Assembly (NCBI GenBank): GCA_012103075.1
Contig: JAAVLQ010000002.1
Coordinates: 62,001 to 126,000, forward strand
Direction: 5' to 3'
Origin: Brucella cytisi
GTDB taxonomy: Bacteria; Pseudomonadota; Alphaproteobacteria; Rhizobiales; Rhizobiaceae
DNA: 64,000 nt
Positions 46,695-57,151 of this stretch are shown piece after piece (the first letter of the stretch is position 1; every line of letters begins with the position of its first letter). The notes under the pieces are model-generated. The model worked only from the letters and a program-made list of their open reading frames with translations. It searched no databases and was not told the origin of the DNA. A program made the position numbers and the translations under genes.

Positions 46695-47527
46695 CCTCGG
46701 GGCTGTCGGGACAAGTGCACAGGACGGTTCCAGTCGCCGGTTTCCGCGATGCAGGCACGGTGTCTGCGGGCGCACCTATTCATATCCACGATATTTCCAA
46801 GCGCTTCGGCACGAACACGGTGCTGAACCATGTGGAACTGTCCCTTCCGGCAGGCAGCGTGACGGCAATTCTCGGCCCGTCCGGTTCCGGTAAATCCACG
46901 CTGCTGCGCTCTATCAATCATCTGGAGCGTGTGGATGAAGGCTTCATTTCCGTTGATGGCGCGCTGGTCGGTTATCGTCAGGACGGAGATACGCTCTATG
47001 AGTTGAAGGAAAAGGAAATCCTCAAACGCCGAGCCGATATCGCGATGGTGTTCCAGAACTTCAATCTCTTTCCGCACATGACAGTTCTTGAAAACATCAT
47101 CGAAGCGCCGATTCAGGTACGCGGTCTTGCGCGCGATGCAGCGGTTCGGCTGGCGCTTGATCTGCTTGCTCGTGTCGGCCTCAGCGACAAGGCTGAAGCC
47201 TATCCGCGCCAATTGTCCGGAGGACAGCAGCAGCGCGTGGCGATCGCCCGGGCATTGGCGCTTCGTCCGAAGGTCATCCTGTTCGACGAACCGACTTCGG
47301 CGCTTGACCCCGAACTGGTCGGTGAGGTGCTCGACGTCATCAAGGAACTTGCCCGTACCGGGACCACGCTTGTGATCGTCACCCACGAGATCGGCTTTGC
47401 GCGTGAAGTTGCGGACACTGTTGTCTTTATGGAAGCCGGGCAGATTGTGGAGGCCGGTCCGCCATCTCGCATTTTCAACGACGCGCAGCATCCGCGCACA
47501 CGCGAATTTCTGGCCAAGGTCTTTTGA
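46685..47527 (+). CDS. Amino acid ABC transporter ATP-binding protein, HisP/GlnQ type
   Basis: About 280 residues. All ATPase motifs are present: Walker A GPSGSGKSTLLRS, Q-loop MVFQNFNLFPHMTVLEN, signature QLSGGQQQRVAIARAL, Walker B VILFDEPTSALDPE and the H-loop VTHE. About 30 poorly conserved residues precede the true ATPase start (IHIHDISKRFG); they look like the linker from the permease, so this may be the second half of a fusion. It is followed by two binding-protein genes, so uptake of an amino-acid-like solute is likely. Confidence 0.92.
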   Translation: MPLTSGLSGQVHRTVPVAGFRDAGTVSAGAPIHIHDISKRFGTNTVLNHVELSLPAGSVTAILGPSGSGKSTLLRSINHLERVDEGFISVDGALVGYRQDGDTLYELKEKEILKRRADIAMVFQNFNLFPHMTVLENIIEAPIQVRGLARDAAVRLALDLLARVGLSDKAEAYPRQLSGGQQQRVAIARALALRPKVILFDEPTSALDPELVGEVLDVIKELARTGTTLVIVTHEIGFAREVADTVVFMEAGQIVEAGPPSRIFNDAQHPRTREFLAKVF

Positions 47528-47566
47528 ACTGCCGCTGGAAGAACTGACACAACAAGGAGATGGGAA

Positions 47567-48510
47567 ATGACATTTATCAGAAAGGCGGGCTACTGGACCG
47601 CCGGGATTATCGCGATCGGGCTGTTTGGTTCCGGTGTTGCGCGCAGCGAGGGGAAATTCGATCTCAGCCCGGAACAGCCGAACCGGCTGCGCGTCGAGAA
47701 GATCGACAAGCGTGTCGAGGAGATCAAGGACTTCAAGTTCGTCAAGGACGGCGTTTTGACCATCGGCATCAGCACCAGCGGACATCTGCCGTTGCATGAC
47801 TATGCGTCGGATTCCAAGACCGTCATCGGTTACGACGTCGATCTGGCGCAAATCATCGCCGATAGTCTGGGCCTCAAGCTGGAACTGGTTTCTGTCGCAT
47901 GGGCCGACTGGCCGTTGGGGCTTTCCTCTGGCAAGTTCGATGCAGTGATTTCGAATGTGACGGTAACGGAAGAACGCAAGGAGAAATTCGATTTCTCCAC
48001 TTATCGCAAGGATGAGCTGGGCTTCTATGTGAAGTCCGACAGTAAGATCGAAGAGATCAAATCTCCGAAAGATATTGCTGGCCTCAAAATCATAACAGAT
48101 GCGGGCACCAATCAGGAGAAAATCCTGCTGGAATGGGACCGCCAGAACGTGGCTGCTGGTCTGAAAGCCGTTGAGGTGCAGTATTACGATGATGATGCGG
48201 TCAAGATCTTGCCGTCCAGAGCGGACGCGCCGACGCTGTTTTCAGCGTGAATGCGACGCAAGCTTACTCTGCGGGCATTAACGGCAAGACGAAGCTCGTC
48301 GGTACTGTGAGTGGGGGCTGGCCGATTACGGCTGAAATCGCCGTCACGACGCGCAAGGGAAGTGGCCTTGCCCAGCCGTTGACCGATGTTCTCAACGATC
48401 TGATCGCAAGCGGGGCATATCAGAAAGTTCTGGAAACACGGAATCTTGGACCGGAGGCAATCACCGAAGCCAAAACCAATCCGCAGGGATTGCCGAAGAG
48501 CGGTTCGTGA
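47567..48510 (+). CDS. ABC transporter substrate-binding protein 1 of a tandem pair (frameshifted)
   Basis: About 314 residues of the type-3 amino-acid solute-binding family, with an N-terminal membrane/signal segment (AGYWTAGIIAIGLFGSGVARSEG). The core has VLTIGISTSGHLPLHDYASDSKTVIGYDVDLAQII, WADWPLGLSSGKFDAVISNVTVTEERKEKFDFSTYR and GTNQEKILLEW. The frame shifts near 48210. It is a close paralogue of the next gene, with shared WPLGL, VISNV, TEERKEKFDFSTYR and NPxGLPK tail. Two tandem binders also occur in the Bacillus ytm (tcy) operon. Confidence 0.88.
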
Positions 48511-48589
48511 GTTGAAAGGTGAGGGGCGGGCCGGTTTGAGTGGACGCGAACTGACCCGCATATTCCTGTGATACTGGAGAAAAATTTAC

Positions 48590-49516
48590 ATGAGAGCAGG
48601 AGCTCTGTTGATCGCGGCCCTTGCATGGATGATATTTCCGGTTCTGACGGTCGTGGCCGGGGACGGTTTCGACCTCTCCCAGAGCAACCGGGCCGTATTC
48701 ATACGAAGAAGAATGAGACGGCTGCGACAGCCATTCCTGCCGACTTCAAATTTGTTGTGCCGGGTAAATTTACCGTGGCGGTGGCTCCCGGTGGCCCGCC
48801 TCTGGCGACTTATGCCACTGATGCGCGAACGGTCGTCGGCGCCGATCCGGAATATGCTTCTGCGGTCGCTGAAAGTCTGGGCCTGCAGCTGGAGCTCGTT
48901 CCAGTGGCGTGGATCGACTGGCCGCTGGGGCTGGCTTCCGGCAAGTATGATGCCGTCATTTCGAACGTTGGCGTGACCGAGGAACGCAAGGAAAAATTCG
49001 ACTTTTCGACTTATCGGCAGGGCCTGCACGGGTTCTTTGTCAAGTCGGACAGTCCGGTTACTTCCATTAAGGAACCGAAGGATGCTGCCGGTTTGCGCAT
49101 CATCGTCGGCGCAGGGACAAATCAGGAGCGCATTCTCGTCAAATGGAGCGAGGAGAACGTGGCGGCGGGTCTGAAGCCTATCGATCTTCAATATTATGAC
49201 GATGAGGCAGCCAGCCTGCTCGCGCTCAGGTCGGGACGCGCAGACGTGATCGTGCAACCCCACGCCCAGCTCGTTTTCATTGCAGCGCGCGACAAGAACA
49301 TCAAGCGGGTCGGAACACTGAGTGCAGGTTGGCCTGATCGTTCCGATGTCGCGATCACAACCCGCAAGGGGCGGGCCGGCCGCTGCGCTGACGGTAGCTA
49401 CCAATGGTCTGATTGAGGATGGAACCTATTCCAGAATTCTCGAGCGCTGGCAGTTGGAGGAAGAAGCGCTTCCCCGCTCCGAAACAAATCCGCCGGGACT
49501 GCCGAAGTTCAACTGA
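48590..49516 (+). CDS. ABC transporter substrate-binding protein 2 of a tandem pair (frameshifted)
   Basis: About 309 residues with a signal peptide (ALLIAALAWMIFPVLTVVAG). The core matches its neighbour: FTVAVAPGGPPLATYATDARTVVGADPEYASAVAE, WIDWPLGLASGKYDAVISNVGVTEERKEKFDFSTYR, GTNQERILVKWSEENVAAGLKPIDLQYYDDEA, and a tail ending NPPGLPKFN. Shifts lie near 48700 and 49372. The signal and ligand loops differ from copy 1, so the two likely bind related but different solutes for the same transporter. Confidence 0.88.
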
Positions 49517-49552
49517 GCCGGACATTATTTCCCTGCAACTGAAGGATCGAAA

Positions 49553-50147
49553 GTGCCAAAAACTGTCGAATATTTCTTCTCCATTGGATCGCCGTGGTCA
49601 TATCTCGGGCTGGATACGCTGGAAGAGCTGTCCTCAAGGCATCTGGTTGAAATCAAGCCTCATCTGGCGACCATAATCGAGGAGAATGGCGGAATATTCG
49701 CCAGAAACCGTCCCGATGCGCGCCGTGCCTATGGCGCGCGTGACCTGAAACGGTGGGCGAAGTTTCGCGGTAAACCTTTGCTGGTGGAAAATCGCCCGGC
49801 GATTGGCGACCCGACGTCCGCTTCCTTTCTGGTCATAGCTGCTTATCTTGACGGGGAAAACTGGTTGCAGCTGGCGCGAGCGCTGCAACAGGCATTATGG
49901 GAGGAAGCGAAGGACATAGGGCAACCGAGTGTCCGCCGTGCAGTGGCTGACGCCACAGGCTTCAACGGTGCCTATCTTTTCACGGGAGCAGGACGAAGAC
50001 GTCCAGAAAAAATGGCGAAGTGATCGCGAGATCGCCGCCGAAAAGGGCGTATTCGGATTTCCAACCTATATCTATGAAAATGAAGTTTATTGGGGGCAGG
50101 ACAATCTGGGCTTCCTGTCGAGCCATCTGCGCGGTGAGATACCTTAG
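49553..50147 (+). CDS. DsbA-family / 2-hydroxychromene-2-carboxylate isomerase-like protein (frameshifted)
   Basis: About 198 residues of the kappa-GST/HCCA-isomerase group of thioredoxin folds. It begins MPKTVEYFFSIGSPWSYLG, in which Ser replaces the redox Cys as in glutathione-using members, and ends with GVFGFPTYIYENEVYWGQDNLGFL, the conserved cis-Pro and C-terminal motif. The shift lies near 49978. It follows the binding proteins by 36 bases. A glutathione-linked step in handling the released thiol or sulfoxide is possible, parallel to the glutaredoxin-like YtnI, but unproven. Confidence 0.85.
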
Positions 50148-50532
50148 ATATATATTGCAAGATTTTAGAAAGGTGCGTTCGGATGCTAAGTCCGCCTCAT
50201 CTTGTCCATGACGGGGACTCGCTGCACTTCTGGCATTGCTTGTAATGACTGTGTGTCCTTATTTCGTTGTTTTGGCAATCGCCTTCATCTTGCCGACCTT
50301 GATGTCATGGGGCATGCGCTTGACGATACCTGTACCGACGTCAGTGACCGCCATCTTCCCCAACATTGGTTTGATATGCCGGGCAAACCGGCGTTCGTCC
50401 GTTTGGATTTCTGGTTGTCGTGTTGTTGGGCGATTTCTTATTGTATTTGTTCCAAATCAATGAACTCTTTGTCTGATCCGATAGTTTCCAACCGAAAGAC
50501 ATGCTCGCAAATAATAGCAGAGCAAATGCAGG
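50148..50532. other. Intergenic region before nosR
   Basis: A 385-base space between the DsbA-like gene and nosR. It contains the FNR-like box at 50447-50460. On the minus strand a short frame (50259-50365) reads MLGKMAVTDVGTGIVKRM and ends KAIAKTTK; it looks protein-like but I cannot name it, and its upstream extension lacks a clear start. Confidence 0.4.
50447..50460. promoter_or_regulatory. FNR/NNR-like box upstream of nosR
   Basis: TTGTT-CCAA-ATCAA, matching TTGAT-N4-ATCAA except for one base, 73 bases before the predicted nosR start. It resembles the nirK site and would link N2O reduction to low oxygen and NO. Confidence 0.5.
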
Positions 50533-52932
50533 TTGGACGTGAAAATAGCAATATTGGGCCGTGTGGTCGCTCCAGCTTTCCGACTGCCGGAGCAGGGTTT
50601 TCCAAGTGTCAATCAGTCATTTTCATTTTTACTAGAAGCCGTCAGGATCGTCTCGTTGGCGGCGATGGTTCTGACGCTCTGCTGGCAGCCCACGGCATCC
50701 GCAGCTGATCTGGAAAAATACCTTCCCAAGGTGGAAGCAAACGCGCTCTTTAAAGAGGCCGATGCTATCGGCAAGCCACAGGGCGAGCCGCCAATCGCAC
50801 CACTGATGAAGCGGGGCGAGGTGATCGGTTATGCTTACTTGAATTCTGATTTCACCAGTTCCATCGGTTATTCCGGCAAGCCTATCCATATCGTCGTCGG
50901 CATTGATACCAAAGGCGTCATACGCGGCATAAAACTGGTCGACCACAAAGAGCCGATCGTGCTGATAGGCATTCCCGAAGCTAAAGTCGTGGCTGCGCTG
51001 AACTCGCTGGTAGACAGCAACATGAGCGCTGTTGCTGCTGGCCAGAGCAAACCTCCGCAGGTGGAGATCGTCAGCGGTGCCACGGTTACTGTGCTCGTCA
51101 TGGGAGACAGCGTCGTTCGCTCGGCCGTTGGGCTTGTCCGCAGCGGGCGTCTCGGCAACGCGCCTGTGCAGGCTGCTGCAGCCGATGCGCAGCGTACGGT
51201 TAATCTGGAGGTCCGTGATGAGCAGGACTGGCAGGCACTGATCGGTGACGGTTCGGTCCGCGGCCTGAAACTGTCGGTTGGTGATGTAACACAGGCGTTC
51301 CGTGACGCAAAGCACGATCGCGCTGCCGAAAACCCTGAAACAACCGATCCTGAAGACGAATTTATCGAGCTTTATGTTGCGCCAGTCTCGGTGCCGTCGA
51401 TCGGCATTAGCCTGCTTGGTAAGGATGGCTTCGAGCGTCTGCAAAAGCGGTTGAAGCCGGGGCGCCGGGCGATCCCGGTTTGCGGGCGACGGAGCCTATT
51501 CTTTCAAGGGCTCTGGATATGTGCGCGGCGGTATCTTTGACCGCATCGAGTTGATGCAGGGTGGACAGGGCGTACGTTTCCGCGACAAGAACCATACCCG
51601 TATTGGCGACATCATGGCCGATGGCGCACCGCGTCTGCGCGAGATAGCACTGTTCGAGGTGCCGGACGGATTTGCCTTCGACGTGACGGAACCGTGGGAT
51701 TTGCAGCTTCTGGTGCAGCGCGGCTTTGGCGCTCGCGACAAGGCCAACGTCAGCTATGATCTCGGTTATAGTTTGCCGGATAAATATCTGGCGAAGCAAC
51801 CGGAACCGGCTCCGGCCAAGCCTTCTACATCAACTGCCGATGCACCGCGTCAGCCGCAGCCGGTCGGCGAAGCAAATGCTGCCGACATTCTGGGCGAGGG
51901 CAATCCGCTCTGGGTCCGCATGTGGGAGATGAATCGTATTAATGTGGTCATCACCGCTTTTGCCATCACGGTTCTTGTCGGTATTTTCTTCTTCCAGAAC
52001 AGTCTGGTCAGGCATCCGCGCCTCTTCACCGGCTGCGGCGTAGCTATCTCCTGTTCATCCTCGTCTGGCTTGGCTTCTACAACAATGCACAATTGTCGGT
52101 CGTCAACGTCCTGACCTTCACTAATTCCCTGATTACCGGCTTCAACTGGGAGTTCTTCCTGACTTCGCCTTTGATCTTCATTCTGTGGGCATCGGTGGCG
52201 GCGGGGCTGTTGTTCTGGGGCCGTGGACCCTTCTGCGGCTGGCTGTGCCCGTTTGGCGCCCTGCAGGAACTCGCCAACAATCTCGCCCAATGGCTGAAGG
52301 TACCGCAAGTCAAGCTGCCATGGGGACTGCACGAGCGGCTCTGGCCTCTCAAATATATGATCTTCCTCGGCCTGTTTGGGTTGTCGCTTTATTCGGTTGC
52401 GCTGGCGGAAGTGTTTGCGGAAGTCGAGCCGTTCAAGACCTCGATAATTCTCAAATTTGCACGTGAGTGGCCGTTCGTCATTTATGCCCTGACACTTCTG
52501 ACCGCGGGCCTGTTCATCGAGCGTTTCTACTGCCGCTATCTGTGCCCGCTTGGTGCAGCTCTCGCCATTCCCGGACGAATCCGGATGTTCGAATGGCTGA
52601 AGCGCTGGCCGGAATGCGGTTCGCCCTGCCACCGTTGCGCAAAGGAATGCCCGGTCGAGGCGATCCATCCGGAGGGGCAGATCAACGTCAATGAATGCAT
52701 TTACTGCATGCATTGTCAGGAACTCTATCACGACGACCAGCGCTGCCCGCACATGATTCAGGTGCGCGTGAAGCGTGAAAAATTCGCAGCTCGCAATGCC
52801 CCCTCGCAGCGGCTGCCGAACGTGGCGGTGGACCGGCCAGACCCGTCATCTCAGTCAAAGGGAAACCGGTTGAAGGCGCTGCCGATACCGGTCCTGCTGC
52901 CTGACTTTTCTAAAGGAGAGAAGCATGTCTGA
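50533..52932 (+). CDS. nosR: NosR, membrane iron-sulfur flavoprotein for N2O reductase (frameshifted)
   Basis: About 800 residues. After a signal segment ([17 protein letters not shown]) comes a periplasmic FMN-binding domain ([15 protein letters not shown], the covalent flavin site). Membrane helices follow with CGWLCPFG and CRYLCPLG, then a cytoplasmic ferredoxin-like part, [13 protein letters not shown] and CIYCMHCQ...CP. NosR supports nosZ expression and electron supply to N2O reductase. Shifts lie near 51470 and 52045. The start is a TTG at 50533 or a later codon; it is uncertain. The end overlaps nosZ by 8 bases. Confidence 0.95.
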
Positions 52933-54839
52933 AGAAACCAAGAAAACGCAGCTTAGTCGAAGACAGCTGCTCGGCACGTCGGCTTTTGTGGCTGCTGCCG
53001 GTGCAAGCGGTCTTGGTGGGGCGCTGTTTGCAGGTTCAACTGAACCGGCAATGGCTGCTGCCGGTGGTGCTGGCCACAGTGCAGAGGTAAAGCCCGGAGA
53101 ACTGGACGAATATTACGTCTTCTTTTCCAGCGGGCAGAGTGGTGAGGTCCGTATTGTCGGCTTGCCATCGATGCGCGAATTGATGCGCATTCCGGTGTTT
53201 AACCGCGACAGCGCTACCGGCTGGGGCCAGACAAATGAAAGCCTTAAGGTGCTGACCGAAGGCCTTCTGCCGCAGGATCAAGAGTTCCTCAAGGATCGTG
53301 GCGGCATTTTCCTGAATGGTGACCTGCACCACCCGCACCCGTCCTTCACGGAAGGCACCTATGACGGGCGTTATCTCTACGCCAACGACAAGGCCAATAC
53401 ACGTGTCTGCCGCATCCGTCTCGATGTGATGAAATGCGACAAGATCATTCAGCTTCCGAACCAGCACACTGTGCATGGCTTGCGAGTGCAGAAATATCCG
53501 AAAACCGGGTATGTCTTCTGCAACGGTGAAGACCGTGCGCCGATCCCGAATGACGGCAGCAATCTGACGGACACCAAGCAATATCATGCAATCTTCACGG
53601 CCGTTGACGGCGAGACCATGAAGGTTGCCCGGCAGATCATGGTCGATGGTAATCTCGACAATGTCGACTGCGATTATCAGGGCAAATACGCTTTTGCCAC
53701 CTGCTACAATTCCGAGGAAGGTACGACGCTCGCCGAAATGATGTCGAGCGAACAGGACTGGATCGTCATCTTCAACCTGAAGCGTATCGAAGAGGCCGTT
53801 GCCAAGGGTGATTTCAAGGAAATCAACGGTGTGCCGGTTATCGATGGACGTCACGGTTCCAAATATACCCGTTATATTCCTGTGCCGAACAGCCCGCATG
53901 GCATCAACACCGCGCCAGACGGTATTCATGTGGTTGCCAATGGCAAGCTGTCGCCGACCGTTACCGTGTTCGACGTTCGCAAGTTCGACGAACTTTTCGA
54001 CGACAAGATCAAGCCCCGCGATGCTGTGGTTGCGGAACCCGAACTCGGACTTGGACCATTGCATACGGCTTATGACGGTAAGGGCAACGCCTATACAACG
54101 CTCTTCATCGACAGCCAGATATGCAAATGGAACATTGAGGACGCCAAGCGTGCCTTCAAGGGTGAAAAGGTCGATCCGATCCGTCAGAAGCTCGACGTGC
54201 ATTATCAACCGGGTCACAACCACACTTCCATGGGGCAAACCAAGGAAGCTGACGGTCAGTGGCTGGTCTCGCTCAACAAGTTCTCCAAGGATCGCTATCT
54301 CAATGTCGGGCCGCTCAAGCCCGAAAATGACCAGCTCATCGACATTTCAGGTGAGAAGATGGTGATTGTCCATGACGGGCCAAGTTTTGCCGAACCGCAC
54401 GATGCAACGATTGTTCATCGCTCGAAGATCAATCCCGTCAACTTTTGGAACCGTGAGGATCCGTTTTTCGCCGACGCTGTCACTCAGGCAAAGGCCGATG
54501 GTCTCGACCTGATGGACGCCAATGAAGTGATCCGGGATGGCAATAAGGTGCGCGTTTATATGACGTCTGCCGCGCCAGCCTTCGGTCTCACCGAGTTCAC
54601 TGTCCAGCAGGGCGATGAGGTGACGGTGTGTGTCACCAATATCGACGAGATCGAAGATCTTACGCACGGCTTCGCCATCATCAATTACGGGGTCAACATG
54701 GAGATCGGGCCGCAGGCGACTGCGTCTGTCACCTTCACGGCCAACAAGCCGTGTGTGGTGGTATTACTGCTCGTGGTTCTGCCATGCCATGCACATGGAA
54801 ATGAAGGGCCGGATGCTCGTGGAACCGAAGAAGGCCTGA
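52925..54839 (+). CDS. nosZ: NosZ, nitrous-oxide reductase, clade I (frameshifted near C-terminus)
   Basis: About 638 residues, the periplasmic multicopper enzyme reducing N2O to N2. A Tat signal ([16 protein letters not shown]) marks clade I. Seven-bladed-propeller His for CuZ are seen in [21 protein letters not shown] and FAEPHDATI. The C-terminal cupredoxin carries the CuA set in [12 protein letters not shown], reached only after a shift near 54755. As written, the other frame runs to 54874 and loses CuA, so the corrected end at 54839 is preferred. It is the second gene of nosRZDFYLX. Confidence 0.96.
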
Positions 54840-54844
54840 CTGCC

Positions 54845-56228
54845 ATGAGGTTCCCCGCCGGTTTCAGTCCTTGAGCGCCGCAATGCTGCTGACCGTCGTT
54901 CTGTGCGACGGCTTGCAGGCACGGCAGATCGATGTCGTGGCAGGCGAAGGCGTACAGGCGGCCATCGACAAGGCGGAGCCGGGCGATGTCGTCCGGCTTC
55001 TGAAAGGTAAGCACAATGGCGCGGTCACGATCGACCGCGCCATTGAACTGAGTGGCGAGCCGTGCCGTTGTAGACGGACTTGGCTCGGGCAATGCCATAA
55101 CGGTCAACGCGCCGGACGCGATCGTGCGTGGGCTGGAAGTGCGTGGCTCGGGCGAAAACATGCCCGACCTCAATTCCGGGATTTTCGTGGCAAAAACCGC
55201 CACGGGCGCACGCGTTGAGAACAATCGCCTTATCGATAATCTCTACGGGATTTATTTGCACGGCGCTGCGAATTCCATCGCAAGCGGCAATGAGATCATT
55301 GGCCGCCGAGGCGTGCGCATGGCGCAAACCGGCAGTGGAGTTTCAATATGGAATGCCCTCGGCGCACAGGTTATCGGCAACGTCATTCGCTACGGACGCG
55401 ACGGCATCTATACCAATGCCAGTCGTAAGAATATATTCCGCGACAATGTGATGGAGGATGTCAGGTTCGCCGTTCATTACATGTACACGGATGACAGCCG
55501 TCATCGGCAATGTTTCGCGCAACAATTCGGTCGGTTTCGCGATCATGTACACCAACCGTCTCAAGGTGCTGGACAATCTGTCTGACGGCGACCGGGATCA
55601 TGGCTTGTTGCTCAATTATGCAAACAGTTCGGTCATTTCCGGCAATCGCGTGATCGGGCGCAGGCAACCGATAGATCGCTGGCTTGATGCCGGTGTCCAG
55701 AAAGCTGAACACGGCCTTCCTGCGGAGGACCAGACGGAAACGCAGACGGGCGAAACCTCGCGGCTCGGTCCGGAAAAATGCGTCTTCATTTACAATGCCA
55801 ACAAGAACAAGTTCACTGAAAACAGTTTCGAGAACTGCAGCATAGGCATTCACTTTACTGCCGGTTCCGAGGGCAATGCCATGAGCGGCAACGCCTTCAT
55901 CAACAACCGCAATCAGGTGAAATATGTCGGCACGCGCAACCTCGACTGGTCGGTCAATGGACGTGGCAATTACTGGAGCGACAACCCTGCTTTCGATCTA
56001 AACGGCGACGGTATCGCAGACAGCCCTTACCGACCCAATGATCTGATCGACAAGGTTTTGTGGACTGCGCCACAAGCAAAAATTCTCATCAATAGTCCGG
56101 CAATCGAGACTATCCGCTGGGCACAGACCCAGTTTCCAGCGCTTCTGCCGGGCGGTGTCATCGATAGCCATCCCCTTATGAAGCCGCCGCATCCGGCCGA
56201 TCCGGTGAAAGGAAAACCAAATGACTGA
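54845..56228 (+). CDS. nosD: NosD, periplasmic copper-site maturation protein (frameshifted)
   Basis: About 461 residues with a signal peptide and right-handed beta-helix (CASH/NosD) repeats such as [38 protein letters not shown] and [18 protein letters not shown], ending before KGKPND. NosD with the NosFY transporter is needed to build the CuZ centre. The likely start is ATG 54845 (MRFPAGF) with a shift near 54868; a TTG at 54871 is an alternative. Further shifts lie near 55065 and 55495. It overlaps nosF by 8 bases. Confidence 0.93.
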
Positions 56229-57151
56229 GACTGTCATTCTTGATCAGGTCACAAAGTCCTATGGCGGGTTCAACGCCATCAGCGATGCGAGTTTCAGCCT
56301 CCACGCTGGAGAAAACATTGCACTGGTCGGCCATAATGGTGCTGGAAAAACAACGATAATAAAGCTCATGCTCGGGCTGATCCGTCCAACCAAGGGCGCG
56401 GTTCGCGTGTTAGGCGAGGACCCAGCGACCGGTGCCTTTGCCGCCAGATTGCGGCTTGGCTATCTGCCTGAGCACGTCTTTCAATCTGGCGCTGACTGGA
56501 GCAGAAACGCTCGGCTTCTATGCGCGGCTCAAGAGAATGCCAGTTGCCCAAAATGTGGAGCTGCTGGAGCACGTCGGCCTTGCCCATGCTGCGAACAGGC
56601 GGGTCGGCACCTATTCGAAAGGGATGCGCCAACGACTGGGGCTTGCTCAGGCATTGCTTGGGCAGCCATCCGTTCTGTTGCTTGACGAGCCGACGACCGG
56701 TCTCGATCCCGCCTTGCGCCAGAGCTTCTATGAAGTCCTTGAAGAATTGCGGAGCAAAGGCACGACAATCCTCATGTCGTCCCATGCCTTGACCGAACTG
56801 GAAACCAAGGTCGGGCGCGTCATCATCGCGAACAAGGGCAAGATCATTGCCGATGGCTCCATTGATGCATTGCGTCGGATTTCACAATTGCCGCTTCGCA
56901 TACGGGTGCAGACGCCCGATGTCTCTCGGCTGCCTTCGACAGCCGCCAATGCTGCATTGCGCTGGCATCGTCTCGGCCCGGATATTTTCGAAACGGAAGC
57001 TCCGACGGAAGGCAAGATGGCTCTTGTTCGCGAAATCGTAGCCATGAACGACAATCTCACAGAATTTGATCTCGTTCCGCCGACGCTGGACGAACTTTAC
57101 GCCCATTTTCTGAATGCCGGAGAAGCGGCCCTTGCGGAGGCAGCGGAATGA
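56221..57151 (+). CDS. nosF: NosF, ABC-type ATPase for N2O reductase maturation (frameshifted)
   Basis: About 310 residues. Walker A GHNGAGKTT, signature YSKGMRQRLG and Walker B VLLLDEPTTGLDP are clear, followed by SSHAL with the H-loop. It energises the NosDFY complex, which probably moves a sulfur species for CuZ assembly. The frame shifts near 56478, between the Q-loop region LGYLPE and SFNLALTGAETLGFY. It overlaps nosD upstream and nosY downstream by 4 bases. Confidence 0.95.

Noticed and set aside
46610..47851. A 413-codon minus-strand frame
   Set aside because: Antisense to the ABC ATPase and binding-protein genes, with no family motif.
53036..54238. A 400-codon minus-strand frame
   Set aside because: Antisense to nosZ, whose own motifs are unmistakable.
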